Assembly (NCBI RefSeq): GCF_036014175.1
Contig: NZ_CP107917.1
Location: forward strand, 5,766,001-5,830,000
Direction of reading: 5' to 3'
Origin: Streptomyces sp. NBC_00443
GTDB lineage: Bacteria > Actinomycetota > Actinomycetes > Streptomycetales > Streptomycetaceae
DNA length: 64,000 nucleotides
Position 1 is the stretch's first letter. Every line of letters starts with the position of its first letter. A program made the translations under genes and the position numbers. The notes under the pieces were generated by a model that ran no database searches, had not been told where the DNA came from, and worked only from the letters and a program-made list of their open reading frames with translations. This document shows positions 7,522 to 16,389 of this stretch, piece after piece.

Positions 7522-8646
7522 GTGAGAGTGATAGTCGTCGGAGCCGGCGTGGTGGGCACCATGCACGCCTGGCAAGCAGTGGAACGCGGCCACGAGGTCG
7601 TACAGATCGAGCGCGAGGCGGAGGCTCGCGGCGCGTCGTTGCGCAACTTCGGACAGATCTGGGTGAGCGGACGCGCGGGCGGCGAGGAACTGCGGACCGC
7701 GCTCAGGGCACGGGAGCTGTGGGAGGGGATCGGAGCCCGCGTCCCGGGCCTCGGCTTCCGGCCGAACGGCTCCCTGACCCCCGTCCGCGGCGACCTGGAG
7801 CTCGCCGTCGCCGAGGCCGCCGTGGCGCGCGAGGACGCCGCCGTCCGCGGACACAAGTTGCTGACGCCCGACGAGGCACGCGCCGTGAACCCCGCCCTGC
7901 GCGGCGACTTCACCGCCGCCCTGTACTGCGAACGGGACGCCGCCGTCGAGCCGCGCACCGCACAGCTCGCCCTGCGCGAGGAACTGCTGAAGTCCCCGAA
8001 CTACACCTTCAGGCCCGGCCGGGAGGTCCGCGAGGTCATCGGCGGCAGTGCCGTCCGCGACGACCACGGGGACGTGCACAGCGGCGACGTCGTCGTCCTG
8101 TGCACGGGCGCCTGGCTCGGCGGTCTGGTCCGCGAGCTGGCCGGCCCCGACCTGCCCGTGCGCCGCGTCCGCCTGCAGATGATGCAGACCGACCCGCTGG
8201 GCGAGCCGCTGACCACCTCGGTCGCCGACGCGGACAGCTTCCGCTACTACCCGGCGTACGCCTCCGCCGCGCTCGACACCCTCAACGCCGGTCAGGCGCA
8301 GACGGAGACCGCCGCGGCCCACCGGATGCAGCTGCTGATGGTGCAGCGCGCCGACGGCGGGCTGACCATCGGCGACACCCACGAGTACCAGCACCCCTTC
8401 GCCTTCGACACCCTGGAGGACCCCTACGACCACCTCACCGAGGTCGTCGAGTCCCTCCTCGGCCGCCCGCTGCCGAAGATCCGGCGCCGCTGGGCCGGGG
8501 TGTACGCGCAGTGCACGGACACCTCCCGGGTCGTGCACCGGCAGCAGGTGCGCGACGCGGTGTGGCTGGTGACCGGGCCCGGCGGGCGCGGGATGACCTG
8601 CTCGCCCGCGATAGCCGAGACGACCGCGAACGAACTGGGTTGGTGA
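7522..8646 (+). CDS. FAD-dependent oxidoreductase of phosphonate clusters (TIGR03364-like)
   Basis: A 374-residue enzyme of the glycine/D-amino-acid oxidase (DAO) superfamily. The dinucleotide fold VRVIVVGAGVVGTMHA starts the protein; GTG 7522 has the ribosome site GAGGAGCG 10 bases upstream. RNFGQIWVSGR (about 37-47) is typical of this subgroup, and the C-terminal WLVTGPGGRGMTCSPA closes the FAD site. In phosphonate clusters these proteins are thought to oxidise 2-aminoethylphosphonate or an N-methyl derivative to phosphonoacetaldehyde, in place of the transaminase PhnW. The downstream hydrolase (6 bases away) and the importer fit that. Activity on a particular aminophosphonate is inferred. 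Confidence 0.85.
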   Translation: MRVIVVGAGVVGTMHAWQAVERGHEVVQIEREAEARGASLRNFGQIWVSGRAGGEELRTALRARELWEGIGARVPGLGFRPNGSLTPVRGDLELAVAEAAVAREDAAVRGHKLLTPDEARAVNPALRGDFTAALYCERDAAVEPRTAQLALREELLKSPNYTFRPGREVREVIGGSAVRDDHGDVHSGDVVVLCTGAWLGGLVRELAGPDLPVRRVRLQMMQTDPLGEPLTTSVADADSFRYYPAYASAALDTLNAGQAQTETAAAHRMQLLMVQRADGGLTIGDTHEYQHPFAFDTLEDPYDHLTEVVESLLGRPLPKIRRRWAGVYAQCTDTSRVVHRQQVRDAVWLVTGPGGRGMTCSPAIAETTANELGW

Positions 8647-8651
8647 GAAAA

Positions 8652-9362
8652 ATGACGATCAATCAGTCGATCAATCAGCCGAACATTCAGCAGACGCGGC
8701 TGGTCGTGCTCGACATGGCCGGTACGACCGTCGCCGACGGCGGCCTCGTCGAGCGCGCCTTCGCGGCGGCCGCCGCGGAACTGGGCGTCGAGCCCGGCTC
8801 CCCGGACCACGCCGACAAGCTCGCCTACGTACGCGCCACCATGGGCGAGTCCAAGATCTCCGTCTTCCGGCATCTGTTCGGCGACGAGGAGCGGGCTCAG
8901 CGCGCCAACGCGGCCTTCGAGAAGGCGTACGGCGAACTCGTCGACGGCGGGCTCGTCGCACCGGTCCCCGGCGCCCGCGAGGCCATCGAGGAGCTCCAGG
9001 CCGGCGGCCGCAGCGTCGTCCTCACCACCGGTTTCGCCCGGGTCACCCAGGACGCGATCCTCGACGCGCTCGGCTGGCAGGACCTCGTCCCCCTCACGCT
9101 GTGCCCGGCCGACGCCGGGGGCCGGGGGCGGCCGTACCCGGACATGGCCCTCACCGCGCTCCTGCGGACGGCTGCCGCCGACGACGTCCGGGAGACAGCC
9201 GTCGTCGGCGACACCTCCTACGACATGCTCAGCGGCGTCCGCGCGGGCGCCGGCCTGGTCGCCGGCGTCCTGACCGGCGCGCACGACGCGGACGCACTGC
9301 GGGCGGCCGGCGCCACCCATGTCCTCGGCTCCGTCGCGGAGTTGCCAGGAGTGCTGACATGA
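8652..9362 (+). CDS. Phosphonatase-like HAD hydrolase (PhnX-like)
   Basis: A 236-residue HAD enzyme. The nucleophile motif is DMAGT (21-25) rather than the usual DxDx(T/V), as in phosphonatases. In the cap domain MGESK places a lysine at residue 68, equivalent to the Schiff-base lysine of phosphonoacetaldehyde hydrolase. The acidic C-terminal motif is VVGDTSYD (about 194-201). The expected reaction is cleavage of the C-P bond of a 2-oxoethyl phosphonate, giving an aldehyde and phosphate. This PhnX-like clade is typically found with FAD oxidases rather than PhnW, exactly as here. The stop overlaps the ATP-binding gene start as ATGA. Confidence 0.87.
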   Translation: MTINQSINQPNIQQTRLVVLDMAGTTVADGGLVERAFAAAAAELGVEPGSPDHADKLAYVRATMGESKISVFRHLFGDEERAQRANAAFEKAYGELVDGGLVAPVPGAREAIEELQAGGRSVVLTTGFARVTQDAILDALGWQDLVPLTLCPADAGGRGRPYPDMALTALLRTAAADDVRETAVVGDTSYDMLSGVRAGAGLVAGVLTGAHDADALRAAGATHVLGSVAELPGVLT

Positions 9363-10417
9363 GCGGCATCCGCTTCGACTCCGTCAGCGTCGCCTACGAC
9401 GGCAACGTCGTCCTCGACTCGCTCGACCTCACCGTCGAGCCCGGCGAGGTCATGGCGCTGCTCGGGCCGTCCGGATCCGGCAAGACCACCGCGTTGCGGG
9501 CGGTCGCCGGGTTCGTACGGCCCGCCTCCGGGCGGGTGTTCCTCGGCGGACAGGACGTCACCGACCTGCCGCCGTACCGGCGGGGCATCGGGATGGTCGT
9601 CCAGCAGTACGCGCTGTTCCCGCACATGCGGGTCGAGGAGAACGTCGCCTTCGGATTGAAGGCGCAGAAGACCCCCAAGGTCACCAAGTCCGAGATCCGC
9701 ACCCGGGTCGCCGAAGCCCTGGAGATGACGGGCATGGCCGCCTACGCCCGCCGCTACCCGCGCGAGCTGTCCGGCGGCCAGCAGCAGCGCGTCGCCATCG
9801 CCCGCGCCCTCGCCATCCGCCCCGGCGTCCTCCTCCTCGACGAACCGCTCTCCGCCCTCGACGCCCGCCTGCGCTCCGGCATGCTCGCCGAACTGGCCCG
9901 TCTCCACCGCGAGTTGCCGGACGTGACGATCCTGTACGTCACCCACGACCAGGTCGAGGCCCTCACCCTCGCCGACCGGATCGCGGTGATGGACAGCGCC
10001 CGGCTCCAGGCCTGCGGCACCCCGCGGGAGCTGTACCGGGCGCCGGCCAACGAGTTCACCGCGTCCTTTGTCGGAAACGCCAACCTGCTGCCGGTGACGG
10101 TCGGTTCGGGCGGCGTCGCCTTCGGCGGCGGCGAACTGAAGGTGGACACGGAGGGCGCGGCGCCGGGTGCGAAGGCGACGCTGTGCGTACGGCCCCACCT
10201 CGTCGGCCTCGGCGACGGACCCAACGGGCTCTCCGGGACCGTGACGGAGATCCAGTGGCGCGGCGCCACCCACCGGCTGTACGTCGAGGTCGACGGCCAC
10301 CCGGTCATAGCGGACCTGCGGGAACTCAAGGACCCGCCCGCCCACGGCGACGAGGTCACCCTGCACTTCTCCCCGGACGACGCGGTACTGCTGGCCGCAG
10401 GAGTGAGCCATGGCTGA
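9359..10417 (+). CDS. Aminophosphonate ABC importer, ATP-binding protein (PhnT-like)
   Basis: A 352-residue ATPase. Walker A GPSGSGKTT (about 39-47), Q-loop VVQQYALFPHM, signature LSGGQQQRVAIARAL, Walker B VLLLDEPLSALD and the H-loop VTHDQVEA are all present. The C-terminal 110 residues form a TOBE-type regulatory domain (KATLCVRPHLVGLGDG). It energises uptake by the two permeases that follow. Coupling is tight: 4-base overlap with the hydrolase upstream and an 8-base overlap with the first permease. Sequence alone would also allow a spermidine or iron type importer; the operon content points to 2-aminoethylphosphonate. Confidence 0.88.
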   Translation: MSGIRFDSVSVAYDGNVVLDSLDLTVEPGEVMALLGPSGSGKTTALRAVAGFVRPASGRVFLGGQDVTDLPPYRRGIGMVVQQYALFPHMRVEENVAFGLKAQKTPKVTKSEIRTRVAEALEMTGMAAYARRYPRELSGGQQQRVAIARALAIRPGVLLLDEPLSALDARLRSGMLAELARLHRELPDVTILYVTHDQVEALTLADRIAVMDSARLQACGTPRELYRAPANEFTASFVGNANLLPVTVGSGGVAFGGGELKVDTEGAAPGAKATLCVRPHLVGLGDGPNGLSGTVTEIQWRGATHRLYVEVDGHPVIADLRELKDPPAHGDEVTLHFSPDDAVLLAAGVSHG

Positions 10418-11306
10418 GGTCGTTCGTCGGCTGAGGGCGGGCCGTGGCTGGTCGCGCCCGCGCGGCGGCAGCCGCAGAATCAGCAAGGTCCCGCGCCCCT
10501 GGTTGGCTGCCGTCCCGCCAGTCGCCTTGCTCTCCGCCCTTTTCCTCTACCCCCTCGCCCTCGTAGTCCAGCAGTCACTCCAGCCCGACACCGGCGGCAC
10601 GTCCCTCCAGCCGTACGCCGACGTCTTCGCCTCCCACGCCTTCCGCGAGGCGCTGTGGACCACCGTGTGGCTGGCGGTCGGCTCGACCGCCGGATGTCTG
10701 GTCCTCGGGTTCGTCATCGCGCTCGTCATCGCCTTCGTGCCCTTCCCCGGGGCACGGGCGGTGGCCCGCTTCATCGACGTCTTCCTGTCCTTCCCGTCCT
10801 TCCTGATCACGCTGGCCCTGCTGTTCATCTACGGCACGGTCGGCATGGCCAACGGCCTGTGGACCGACGTCACCGGCGCCCAGGACGGACCCTTCCAGTT
10901 CCTCACCACGCCCTGGGGGGTCCTGCTCGCCGAGATCACGTACTTCACGCCGTTCGTCGTACGACCGCTGCTCGCGGCCTTCTCCCAGCTGGACACCGCC
11001 CAGCTGGAGGCGGCCAGTTCGCTCGGCGCGCGCCCGCTGCGCATCATCCGCCGGGTGATCCTCCCCGAGGCGCTGCCCGCCCTCGCCGCGGGCGGCAGTC
11101 TCGTGCTGGTCCTGTGCCTCAACGAGTTCGGCATCGTCCTGTTCACCGGCGCGAAAGGCGTCACGACCCTGCCGATGCTCGTCTACAGCAAGGCGATCCT
11201 GGAGTCCGACTACCCGGGCGCGTGTGTGGTCGCCGTCGTCAACGTCCTGATCTCCGTGGGCCTCTACGGCCTCTACCGGGTGGTGAGCCGCCGTGCTCGT
11301 GCATAG
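10410..11306 (+). CDS. Aminophosphonate ABC importer permease (PhnU-like)
   Basis: A 298-residue inner-membrane protein with a basic N-terminus and about six membrane segments (first at about 32-55). The EAA loop that docks the ATPase is EAASSLGARPLRIIRRVILP near residues 200-219. The arrangement is that of the first of two type I importer permeases. It overlaps the ATPase gene upstream by 8 bases and the second permease by 14 bases. Confidence 0.87.
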   Translation: MAEVVRRLRAGRGWSRPRGGSRRISKVPRPWLAAVPPVALLSALFLYPLALVVQQSLQPDTGGTSLQPYADVFASHAFREALWTTVWLAVGSTAGCLVLGFVIALVIAFVPFPGARAVARFIDVFLSFPSFLITLALLFIYGTVGMANGLWTDVTGAQDGPFQFLTTPWGVLLAEITYFTPFVVRPLLAAFSQLDTAQLEAASSLGARPLRIIRRVILPEALPALAAGGSLVLVLCLNEFGIVLFTGAKGVTTLPMLVYSKAILESDYPGACVVAVVNVLISVGLYGLYRVVSRRARA

Positions 11307-12090
11307 CCGCGGGGCCAAGTGGGCCGTATGGGCCCTGTTCCTAGTCCTGTTCCTGCCCCTGTTCGCCCTTCCGCTGCTCGTCGTCCTCGGCGCTTCCTTC
11401 GCCACCAACTGGTCGAGCGTGCTGCCCTCCGGCTTCACGACCGGCCACTACAGCGCCGCCACCCGCGGCGAGGCCCTCCAGGCCCTCACCGCCAGCCTGG
11501 TCACGGCCGCCGCCGCGAGCCTGCTCGCGCTCGTGGCCGGGACCTGGGCGGCCCTCGCGGCGGCCGGGCTGAAGAGGCGGTACCGCAGGGTCCTGGACGC
11601 GCTGTTCGTCCTGCCGGTCGCGGTGCCCTCGGTGGTCGTCGGCCTCGCGATCCTGGTGGCGTTCTCCCAGCCGCCGTTCCTGCTCAACGGCACCCGCCAG
11701 ATCGTGATCCTCGCCCACACCGTCCTGGTCACCGCCTTCGCCTACCAGTCCGTGTCCGCAGCCCTCGCCCGCCTCGACCCCGCGTACGAACAGGCCGCCG
11801 CCTCCCTCGGCGCCCGGCCCGCCTACGTGCTGTGGCGGGTCAGGCTCCCCCTCCTGCTGCCGTCCCTCACCGCTGCCGCCGGCCTCTGCTTCGCCCTGTC
11901 CATGGGCGAGTTGAGCGCCACGATGATGCTCTACCCGCCCGACTGGACCCCGCTGCCCGTCCTGATCTACGCGGCCACCGACCGCGGCGCCCTCTTCGCC
12001 GGCTCCGCCCTCGCGGTGGTCCTGATGGCGGCGACACTGCTCGCGCTGTTCGCCGTCTCCCGCATCCGCACCCGAGCCTCGTACCGCTGA
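11293..12090 (+). CDS. Aminophosphonate ABC importer permease (PhnV-like)
   Basis: A 265-residue GTG-start permease with six predicted membrane segments; the first is WALFLVLFLPLFALPLLVVLG. The EAA loop is EQAAASLGARPAYVLWRVRLP (about 163-183). It pairs with the preceding permease, with which it overlaps by 14 bases, and with the lipoprotein that follows after a 69-base gap. Confidence 0.87.
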   Translation: MLVHSRGAKWAVWALFLVLFLPLFALPLLVVLGASFATNWSSVLPSGFTTGHYSAATRGEALQALTASLVTAAAASLLALVAGTWAALAAAGLKRRYRRVLDALFVLPVAVPSVVVGLAILVAFSQPPFLLNGTRQIVILAHTVLVTAFAYQSVSAALARLDPAYEQAAASLGARPAYVLWRVRLPLLLPSLTAAAGLCFALSMGELSATMMLYPPDWTPLPVLIYAATDRGALFAGSALAVVLMAATLLALFAVSRIRTRASYR

Positions 12091-12159
12091 CCCGCAGCCC
12101 CGGCTCGCCCCGCTGATCCAGCTCGCAAGAACCCTCAACGCGCAAGGAGCTCCTCCGCC

Positions 12160-13215
12160 ATGCCCAGAAACACCCTCAAGCTCGCGACAGCCCTCGCCCT
12201 CCTCGCCGCCCCGGCCCTGTCCGCCTGCGGCGGCAACTCCGCAGCCGCCGACGAGAAGGTCGTCACCGTCTACAGCGCCGACGGCCTCAAGGGCGAGCAC
12301 GGTGACGGCTGGTACGACCGGATCTTCAAGGACTTCGAGAAGCAGACCGGCATCAAGGTCGAGTACGTCGAGGGCGGCTCAGGCGAGATGGTGCAGCGCG
12401 CCGCCCGGGAGAAGGGCAACCCGCAGGCCGACGTGATCGTCACGCTCCCGCCGTTCATCCAGCAGGCCGACGGCAAGGGCCTGCTGCAGAAGTACGCCCC
12501 GAAGGGCTCCGACCAGGTCAGCGGCGCCGACAAGGCCGCCGACGCGACCTGGACCTCGGTCGTGAACAACTACTTCGGGTTCATCTACAACAAGAAGGAG
12601 CTGAAGCAGGCGCCCGCCACGTGGGAGGAGCTGCTGGAGGGCAAGTACAAGAACAAGCTCCAATACTCCACCCCGGGCGTCGCCGGCGACGGAACGGCCG
12701 TGCTCATCAAGGCCATGCACGACTTCGGCGGCGAGAAGCCCGCCATGGACTACCTCCGCAAGCTCCAGTCCAACAACGTCGGACCCTCCGCCTCCACCGG
12801 CAAGCTCGCACCCAAGGTCGACAAGGGTGAACTGCTCGTCGCCAACGGTGACGTCCAGATGAACTTCGCCCAGTCCAAGACCATGCCGAACCTCGGCATC
12901 TGGTTCCCTGCGAAGGACGGCGGCAAGCCCACCACCTTCGCCCTGCCCTACGCCGCCGGTCTCGTCACCGACGCCCCCCACACCGAGAACGGCAAGAAGC
13001 TCCTCGACTTCATGCTGAGCAAGGACGCCCAGAAGCAGGTCAGCGAGATCGGCGGCGGCTTCAGCGCCCGCCAGGACGTCAAGGCCACCGACGCCAACGC
13101 CACCGCGCTCGCCAAGATCATCGACGGCGTCGAGGTCTTCGAGCCCGACTGGGACGACATCGACAAGAACCTGACGTCGTACGTCGACGCCTGGAAGTCG
13201 GCCACCGACAGCTGA
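12160..13215 (+). CDS. Aminophosphonate-binding lipoprotein of the ABC importer
   Basis: A 351-residue extracellular binding protein with ribosome site AAGGAGC. The lipoprotein signal ends LSAC, so Cys23 is lipidated. The mature protein is the iron/polyamine-type binding fold (VVTVYSADGLKGEHGDGWYDRIFKDF at about 35-60, broken here by domain boundaries; PQADVIVTLPPF; WTSVVNNYFGFIYNKKELK; GVAGDGTAV), as in the 2-aminoethylphosphonate-binding family found with this transporter type. It delivers substrate to the two permeases. A G/C hairpin downstream could limit transcription into the phosphodiesterase gene. Confidence 0.87.
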   Translation: MPRNTLKLATALALLAAPALSACGGNSAAADEKVVTVYSADGLKGEHGDGWYDRIFKDFEKQTGIKVEYVEGGSGEMVQRAAREKGNPQADVIVTLPPFIQQADGKGLLQKYAPKGSDQVSGADKAADATWTSVVNNYFGFIYNKKELKQAPATWEELLEGKYKNKLQYSTPGVAGDGTAVLIKAMHDFGGEKPAMDYLRKLQSNNVGPSASTGKLAPKVDKGELLVANGDVQMNFAQSKTMPNLGIWFPAKDGGKPTTFALPYAAGLVTDAPHTENGKKLLDFMLSKDAQKQVSEIGGGFSARQDVKATDANATALAKIIDGVEVFEPDWDDIDKNLTSYVDAWKSATDS

Positions 13216-13258
13216 TCCACGACAGCTGACCCACCCCGTACGGACCGCACCACGCAAC

Positions 13259-13281
13259 GCCCCTGGCACCACACCGGGGGC
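13259..13281 (+). terminator. Hairpin between binding protein and phosphodiesterase genes
   Basis: GCCCCTGG (13259-13266) pairs with CCGGGGGC (13274-13281) with one G-U pair and a 7-base loop. It follows the binding-protein stop by 44 bases and precedes the next start by 38 bases, so it may be an attenuator or partial terminator rather than the operon end. Confidence 0.5.
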
Positions 13282-13318
13282 GTCGCCATGCCCGCTCCCA
13301 CCCGCCCAGGAGGATCAC

Positions 13319-14851
13319 GTGACGTCACACCTGTCCCGCCGCACCGTCCTCACCACCACCACGGCGACCGCCGCCACCCTGGCACTCGGCGCCTCCACCG
13401 CGCCCGGCGCGCACGCCCTGCCCACGCTCCCGAACGGCACCAGCAAGGACAAGGTGCTCGTCATCGGCATGGACGGCCTGCGGCACGACCGCATCGACGC
13501 GGCCAGCGCCCCGCACCTGAAGGCCATGATGAGCGAGGGCACGTACGGCACCTCGCTGCTGTACTCGGGCCCGATGGCCGCGACGTCCTCGGGCCCCGGC
13601 TGGTCCACCATCGCCACCGGCGTGTGGCCCGACAAGCATGGCGTGAAGGACAACACCTTCGTCGGCAAGAACTACGCCCGCTACCCCGGCTTCCTCGCCC
13701 GCCTCGCCCAGGTCCGGCCCGCCCTGTCCACCTACGCCGCCGTCGACTGGAAGCCCTTGGACACCCAGGGCACCGTCACCCCCGGCGCGGACGCGAAGCT
13801 GGTCCTCGACGGCGACGCCGACGGCTACACCGGGCACGACGCCACCATCGCCGCCGAGACCGAGGCGCTCCTGCGCGACCAGAACCCGGACGTCCTGTTC
13901 GTCTACTTCGGCCAGTCCGACATCGTGGGCCACAACCAGGGCGCGGGCAGCCAGGCCTACCTCGACCAGATCGCGGTCCAGGACGCGTTCGTCGGCCGGC
14001 TGCGCGCCGCGGTCAAGGCCCGGCCCAGTTACGCCTCCGAGCGCTGGACGGTCATCGTCGCCACCGACCACGGCCACACGGACCCGGGCGGCCACGGCGG
14101 GTCCTCGATCGAGGAGCGGCGCACGTTCGTGCTTGCCACCGGCCCGGGCATCGCAGCCGGCGCCCGCCCGATCGACACGCGGCTCGTCGACGTCGTCCCC
14201 ACCGTCCTCAAGCAGCTCGGCATCCCCGTCGACCCCGCCTGGGGCCTGGACGGCAAGCCGGTCCAGGAGCGCTCCGGCGACCCCTTCGACGCGCTCACCC
14301 TGGCCACCCGCACGGACGAGACGGGCATCCCGTCGACCGTCCGCGGCTACACGCACACCCCGCCGAGCGGCTGGTCCGTCATCAACAACGCCATGGGCAC
14401 CGGCGGCATGACCGAGTGGCGCGGCTGGGCGTTCGCCACCGACGAGTTCTGGTCCCGCACCCAGCGTGACCAGTGGCGTGAGCTCAACGTCCGCGCCCGC
14501 GGCGTCTTCGCGGTCGCCGACTCCGACGAGTGGGCCGACAAGAGCTTCTCCGGCACGTACGACTCGACCCTGGTCACCCCGGCGTACGACGTCACCGGGA
14601 AGACGAAGGTGCGGCTGGACTTCACGACCCTCTACCGGCAGGAGGGCTCCCAGACGGCCCAGATCCTCGCGTCCTTCAACGGCGGCACGCCCACCGTCGT
14701 CAAGAGCTACACCTCCGACGTCGTCTCGCAGCCGCAGTCCGTTTCCGTCGACGTCCCCTCCGGGGCCGCCAGCGTGAGCTTCCGGTTCCGCTACACCGGG
14801 TCCAACAACTGGTACTGGGTGATCGACGGGGTCAGGATCAGCCAGTCCTGA
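13319..14851 (+). CDS. Exported alkaline-phosphatase-superfamily phosphodiesterase
   Basis: A 510-residue GTG-start protein with a strong ribosome site (AGGAGG, 13308-13313). The twin-arginine signal SRRTVLTTTTATAATLALG leads to export. The catalytic domain is of the nucleotide pyrophosphatase/phosphodiesterase type: VLVIGMDGLRHD (first metal aspartate), SSGPGWSTIATG with the nucleophile Thr, GQSDIVGHNQG and VATDHGHTDPGGHGG (metal-binding Asp/His). Residues about 350-510 form a separate beta-sandwich, rich in Trp and Ser/Thr. Next to an aminophosphonate operon it may release substrates from phosphonate or phosphate esters outside the cell. Phosphonoacetate hydrolase belongs to the same superfamily, so direct C-P cleavage is an alternative. 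Confidence 0.8.
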   Translation: MTSHLSRRTVLTTTTATAATLALGASTAPGAHALPTLPNGTSKDKVLVIGMDGLRHDRIDAASAPHLKAMMSEGTYGTSLLYSGPMAATSSGPGWSTIATGVWPDKHGVKDNTFVGKNYARYPGFLARLAQVRPALSTYAAVDWKPLDTQGTVTPGADAKLVLDGDADGYTGHDATIAAETEALLRDQNPDVLFVYFGQSDIVGHNQGAGSQAYLDQIAVQDAFVGRLRAAVKARPSYASERWTVIVATDHGHTDPGGHGGSSIEERRTFVLATGPGIAAGARPIDTRLVDVVPTVLKQLGIPVDPAWGLDGKPVQERSGDPFDALTLATRTDETGIPSTVRGYTHTPPSGWSVINNAMGTGGMTEWRGWAFATDEFWSRTQRDQWRELNVRARGVFAVADSDEWADKSFSGTYDSTLVTPAYDVTGKTKVRLDFTTLYRQEGSQTAQILASFNGGTPTVVKSYTSDVVSQPQSVSVDVPSGAASVSFRFRYTGSNNWYWVIDGVRISQS

Positions 14852-14927
14852 TTACTCTGGGGGCGTCGGTACGCCGTGGTTCCGGCGCCCCCAGCTCATC
14901 CCGTACGCAGGCCAGGAGCACAGCAAC

Positions 14928-15707
14928 ATGGCAGACCGCAAGCCCATCGAGTCCTGGCTCACCGACATGGACGGTGTGCTCATCCACGAGGGTGTGCCGA
15001 TTTCCGGCGCCGACGCCTTCATCAAGAGGCTGCGCGAGTCCGGCAAGCCCTTCCTCGTCCTCACCAACAACTCGATGTACACCCCGCGCGACCTGCACGC
15101 CCGGCTGAACCGCATGGGCCTGGAAGTGCCGATCGAGAACATCTGGACCTCGGCGCTGGCCACCGCCAAATTCCTCGACGTCCAGCGCCCGGGCGGTTCG
15201 GCGTACGTCATCGGCGAGGCGGGCCTGACCACCGCGCTGCACGACATCGGGTACATCCTCACCGACCACGACCCGGACTACGTCGTCCTCGGCGAGACCC
15301 GCACCTACTCCTTCGAGGCCATGACCAAGGCGGTCCGGCTGATCAACGCCGGCGCCCGTTTCATCTGCACCAACCCCGACGAGACGGGTCCGTCGACCGA
15401 GGGCCCGCTGCCCGCGACCGGCGCCGTCGCCGCGCTGATCACCAAGGCGACCGGCAAGCAGCCGTACTTCGCGGGCAAGCCGAACCCGCTGATGATGCGG
15501 ACCGGCCTGAACGCCATCGGGGCGCACTCCGAGTCCAGTGCCATGATCGGCGACCGCATGGACACCGACGTGCTGGCCGGCATGGAGGCCGGGATGCAGA
15601 CGTTCCTGGTGCTCACCGGGCTGACCCGGCCCGAGCAGGTGGAGAACTTCCCGTACCGGCCCTCCAAGGTCGTCGACTCCATCGCGGACCTCGTCGACCG
15701 GATCTGA
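14928..15707 (+). CDS. HAD-IIA family sugar-phosphatase (NagD-like)
   Basis: A 259-residue cytosolic phosphatase with ribosome site CAGGAG. Motif I is LTDMDGVL (Asp13 and Asp15), motif II VLTNNS, the lysine AGKPNP, and motif III MIGDRMDTDVLAG. These and the large C2b cap mark the NagD/AraL group, which removes phosphate from sugar phosphates and pyridoxal phosphate with low specificity. It stands alone, between the phosphodiesterase gene and the exported protein/sortase pair, and is followed by a hairpin at 15758-15780. Confidence 0.88.
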   Translation: MADRKPIESWLTDMDGVLIHEGVPISGADAFIKRLRESGKPFLVLTNNSMYTPRDLHARLNRMGLEVPIENIWTSALATAKFLDVQRPGGSAYVIGEAGLTTALHDIGYILTDHDPDYVVLGETRTYSFEAMTKAVRLINAGARFICTNPDETGPSTEGPLPATGAVAALITKATGKQPYFAGKPNPLMMRTGLNAIGAHSESSAMIGDRMDTDVLAGMEAGMQTFLVLTGLTRPEQVENFPYRPSKVVDSIADLVDRI

Positions 15708-15757
15708 AACCCGGGGACGGGGAAACGGGGCGCAACACGACCCGTACGGAGCAGTGC

Positions 15758-15780
15758 GGCCCCGCTGAGGATGCGGGGCC
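15758..15780 (+). terminator. Hairpin after the HAD phosphatase gene
   Basis: GGCCCCGC (15758-15765) and GCGGGGCC (15773-15780) are perfect arms around a 7-base loop, 51 bases beyond the stop codon. Confidence 0.6.
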
Positions 15781-15797
15781 GGTGCCCCGGGGGGAGT

Positions 15798-15814
15798 CTC
15801 CAGGTAACTGGAGG
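15798..15814 (+). promoter_or_regulatory. Hairpin with GTAA tetraloop burying a ribosome site
   Basis: CTCCAG (15798-15803), loop GTAA, CTGGAG (15808-15813). The 3' arm contains most of the ribosome site GGAGG (15810-15814), which lies 6 bases before ATG 15821. In RNA the loop is a GNRA tetraloop, so the folded form would hide the ribosome site. Confidence 0.55.
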
Positions 15815-15820
15815 TTCACG

Positions 15821-16387
15821 ATGGGATCACTGCGGGTCACTCTCTGTGCGATGGCCGCCCTGGGCGCGGTCGCCGTCGCTCCGGCGGCACACGCGGCGGA
15901 CGCGGCGGACGGGGGTGTCTCGGTCAGCCCGTCGTCCCCCCGCCCGGGCGGGGACATCGCGCTGCGAGTGAGCGGATGCCCGGAGCGGGCCGCCAAGGCC
16001 GTCTCCGAGGCGTTCGTCGCCGACGGCCGCCTCACCGTCGGCGCGGACGGCACCCTCACCGGCGAGAGCCGCATCCGCTCCACGCTCACGGCGGGCACGT
16101 ACGACGTGAAGGTCGCCTGCGGCGGGGAGCTGTCCCGCACGGGCGCGGTCACGGTCGCCGGGCCGCAGGGCGCGCGGCACGGGGCGGAGCCGTCGGGCCA
16201 CGCCTCTCCCGTGGCGCCCGTCCCCGCCGGCGGCGGTGGCACCGCCCGGCTCGCCGTCGTGGACGCCCGTGAGGCCGGTCCCGGCACGGCGCACACGGTG
16301 ACCGGGCTGGTCCTCGCCGGCGTCGCGGCGACCGCAGTGGCGCTGCGCAGCGCACGCCGCAGCCGCGAGCAGCGCAGGCCGCACTGA
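15821..16387 (+). CDS. Exported, membrane-anchored protein paired with a sortase
   Basis: A 188-residue protein: signal peptide (1-25, cut near AHA-ADA), a single small beta domain (about 28-110, Cys-containing, SVSPSSPRPGGDIALRVSGC), a Pro/Gly/Ala linker and a C-terminal membrane segment (about 157-175) with an Arg-rich end. No LPxTG or LAxTG motif is present; TVTG just before the membrane segment is the nearest thing. The sortase gene begins 2 bases after its stop, an arrangement common in Streptomyces, so the two probably act together on the cell surface. Confidence 0.75.
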   Translation: MGSLRVTLCAMAALGAVAVAPAAHAADAADGGVSVSPSSPRPGGDIALRVSGCPERAAKAVSEAFVADGRLTVGADGTLTGESRIRSTLTAGTYDVKVACGGELSRTGAVTVAGPQGARHGAEPSGHASPVAPVPAGGGGTARLAVVDAREAGPGTAHTVTGLVLAGVAATAVALRSARRSREQRRPH

Positions 16388-16389
16388 CC

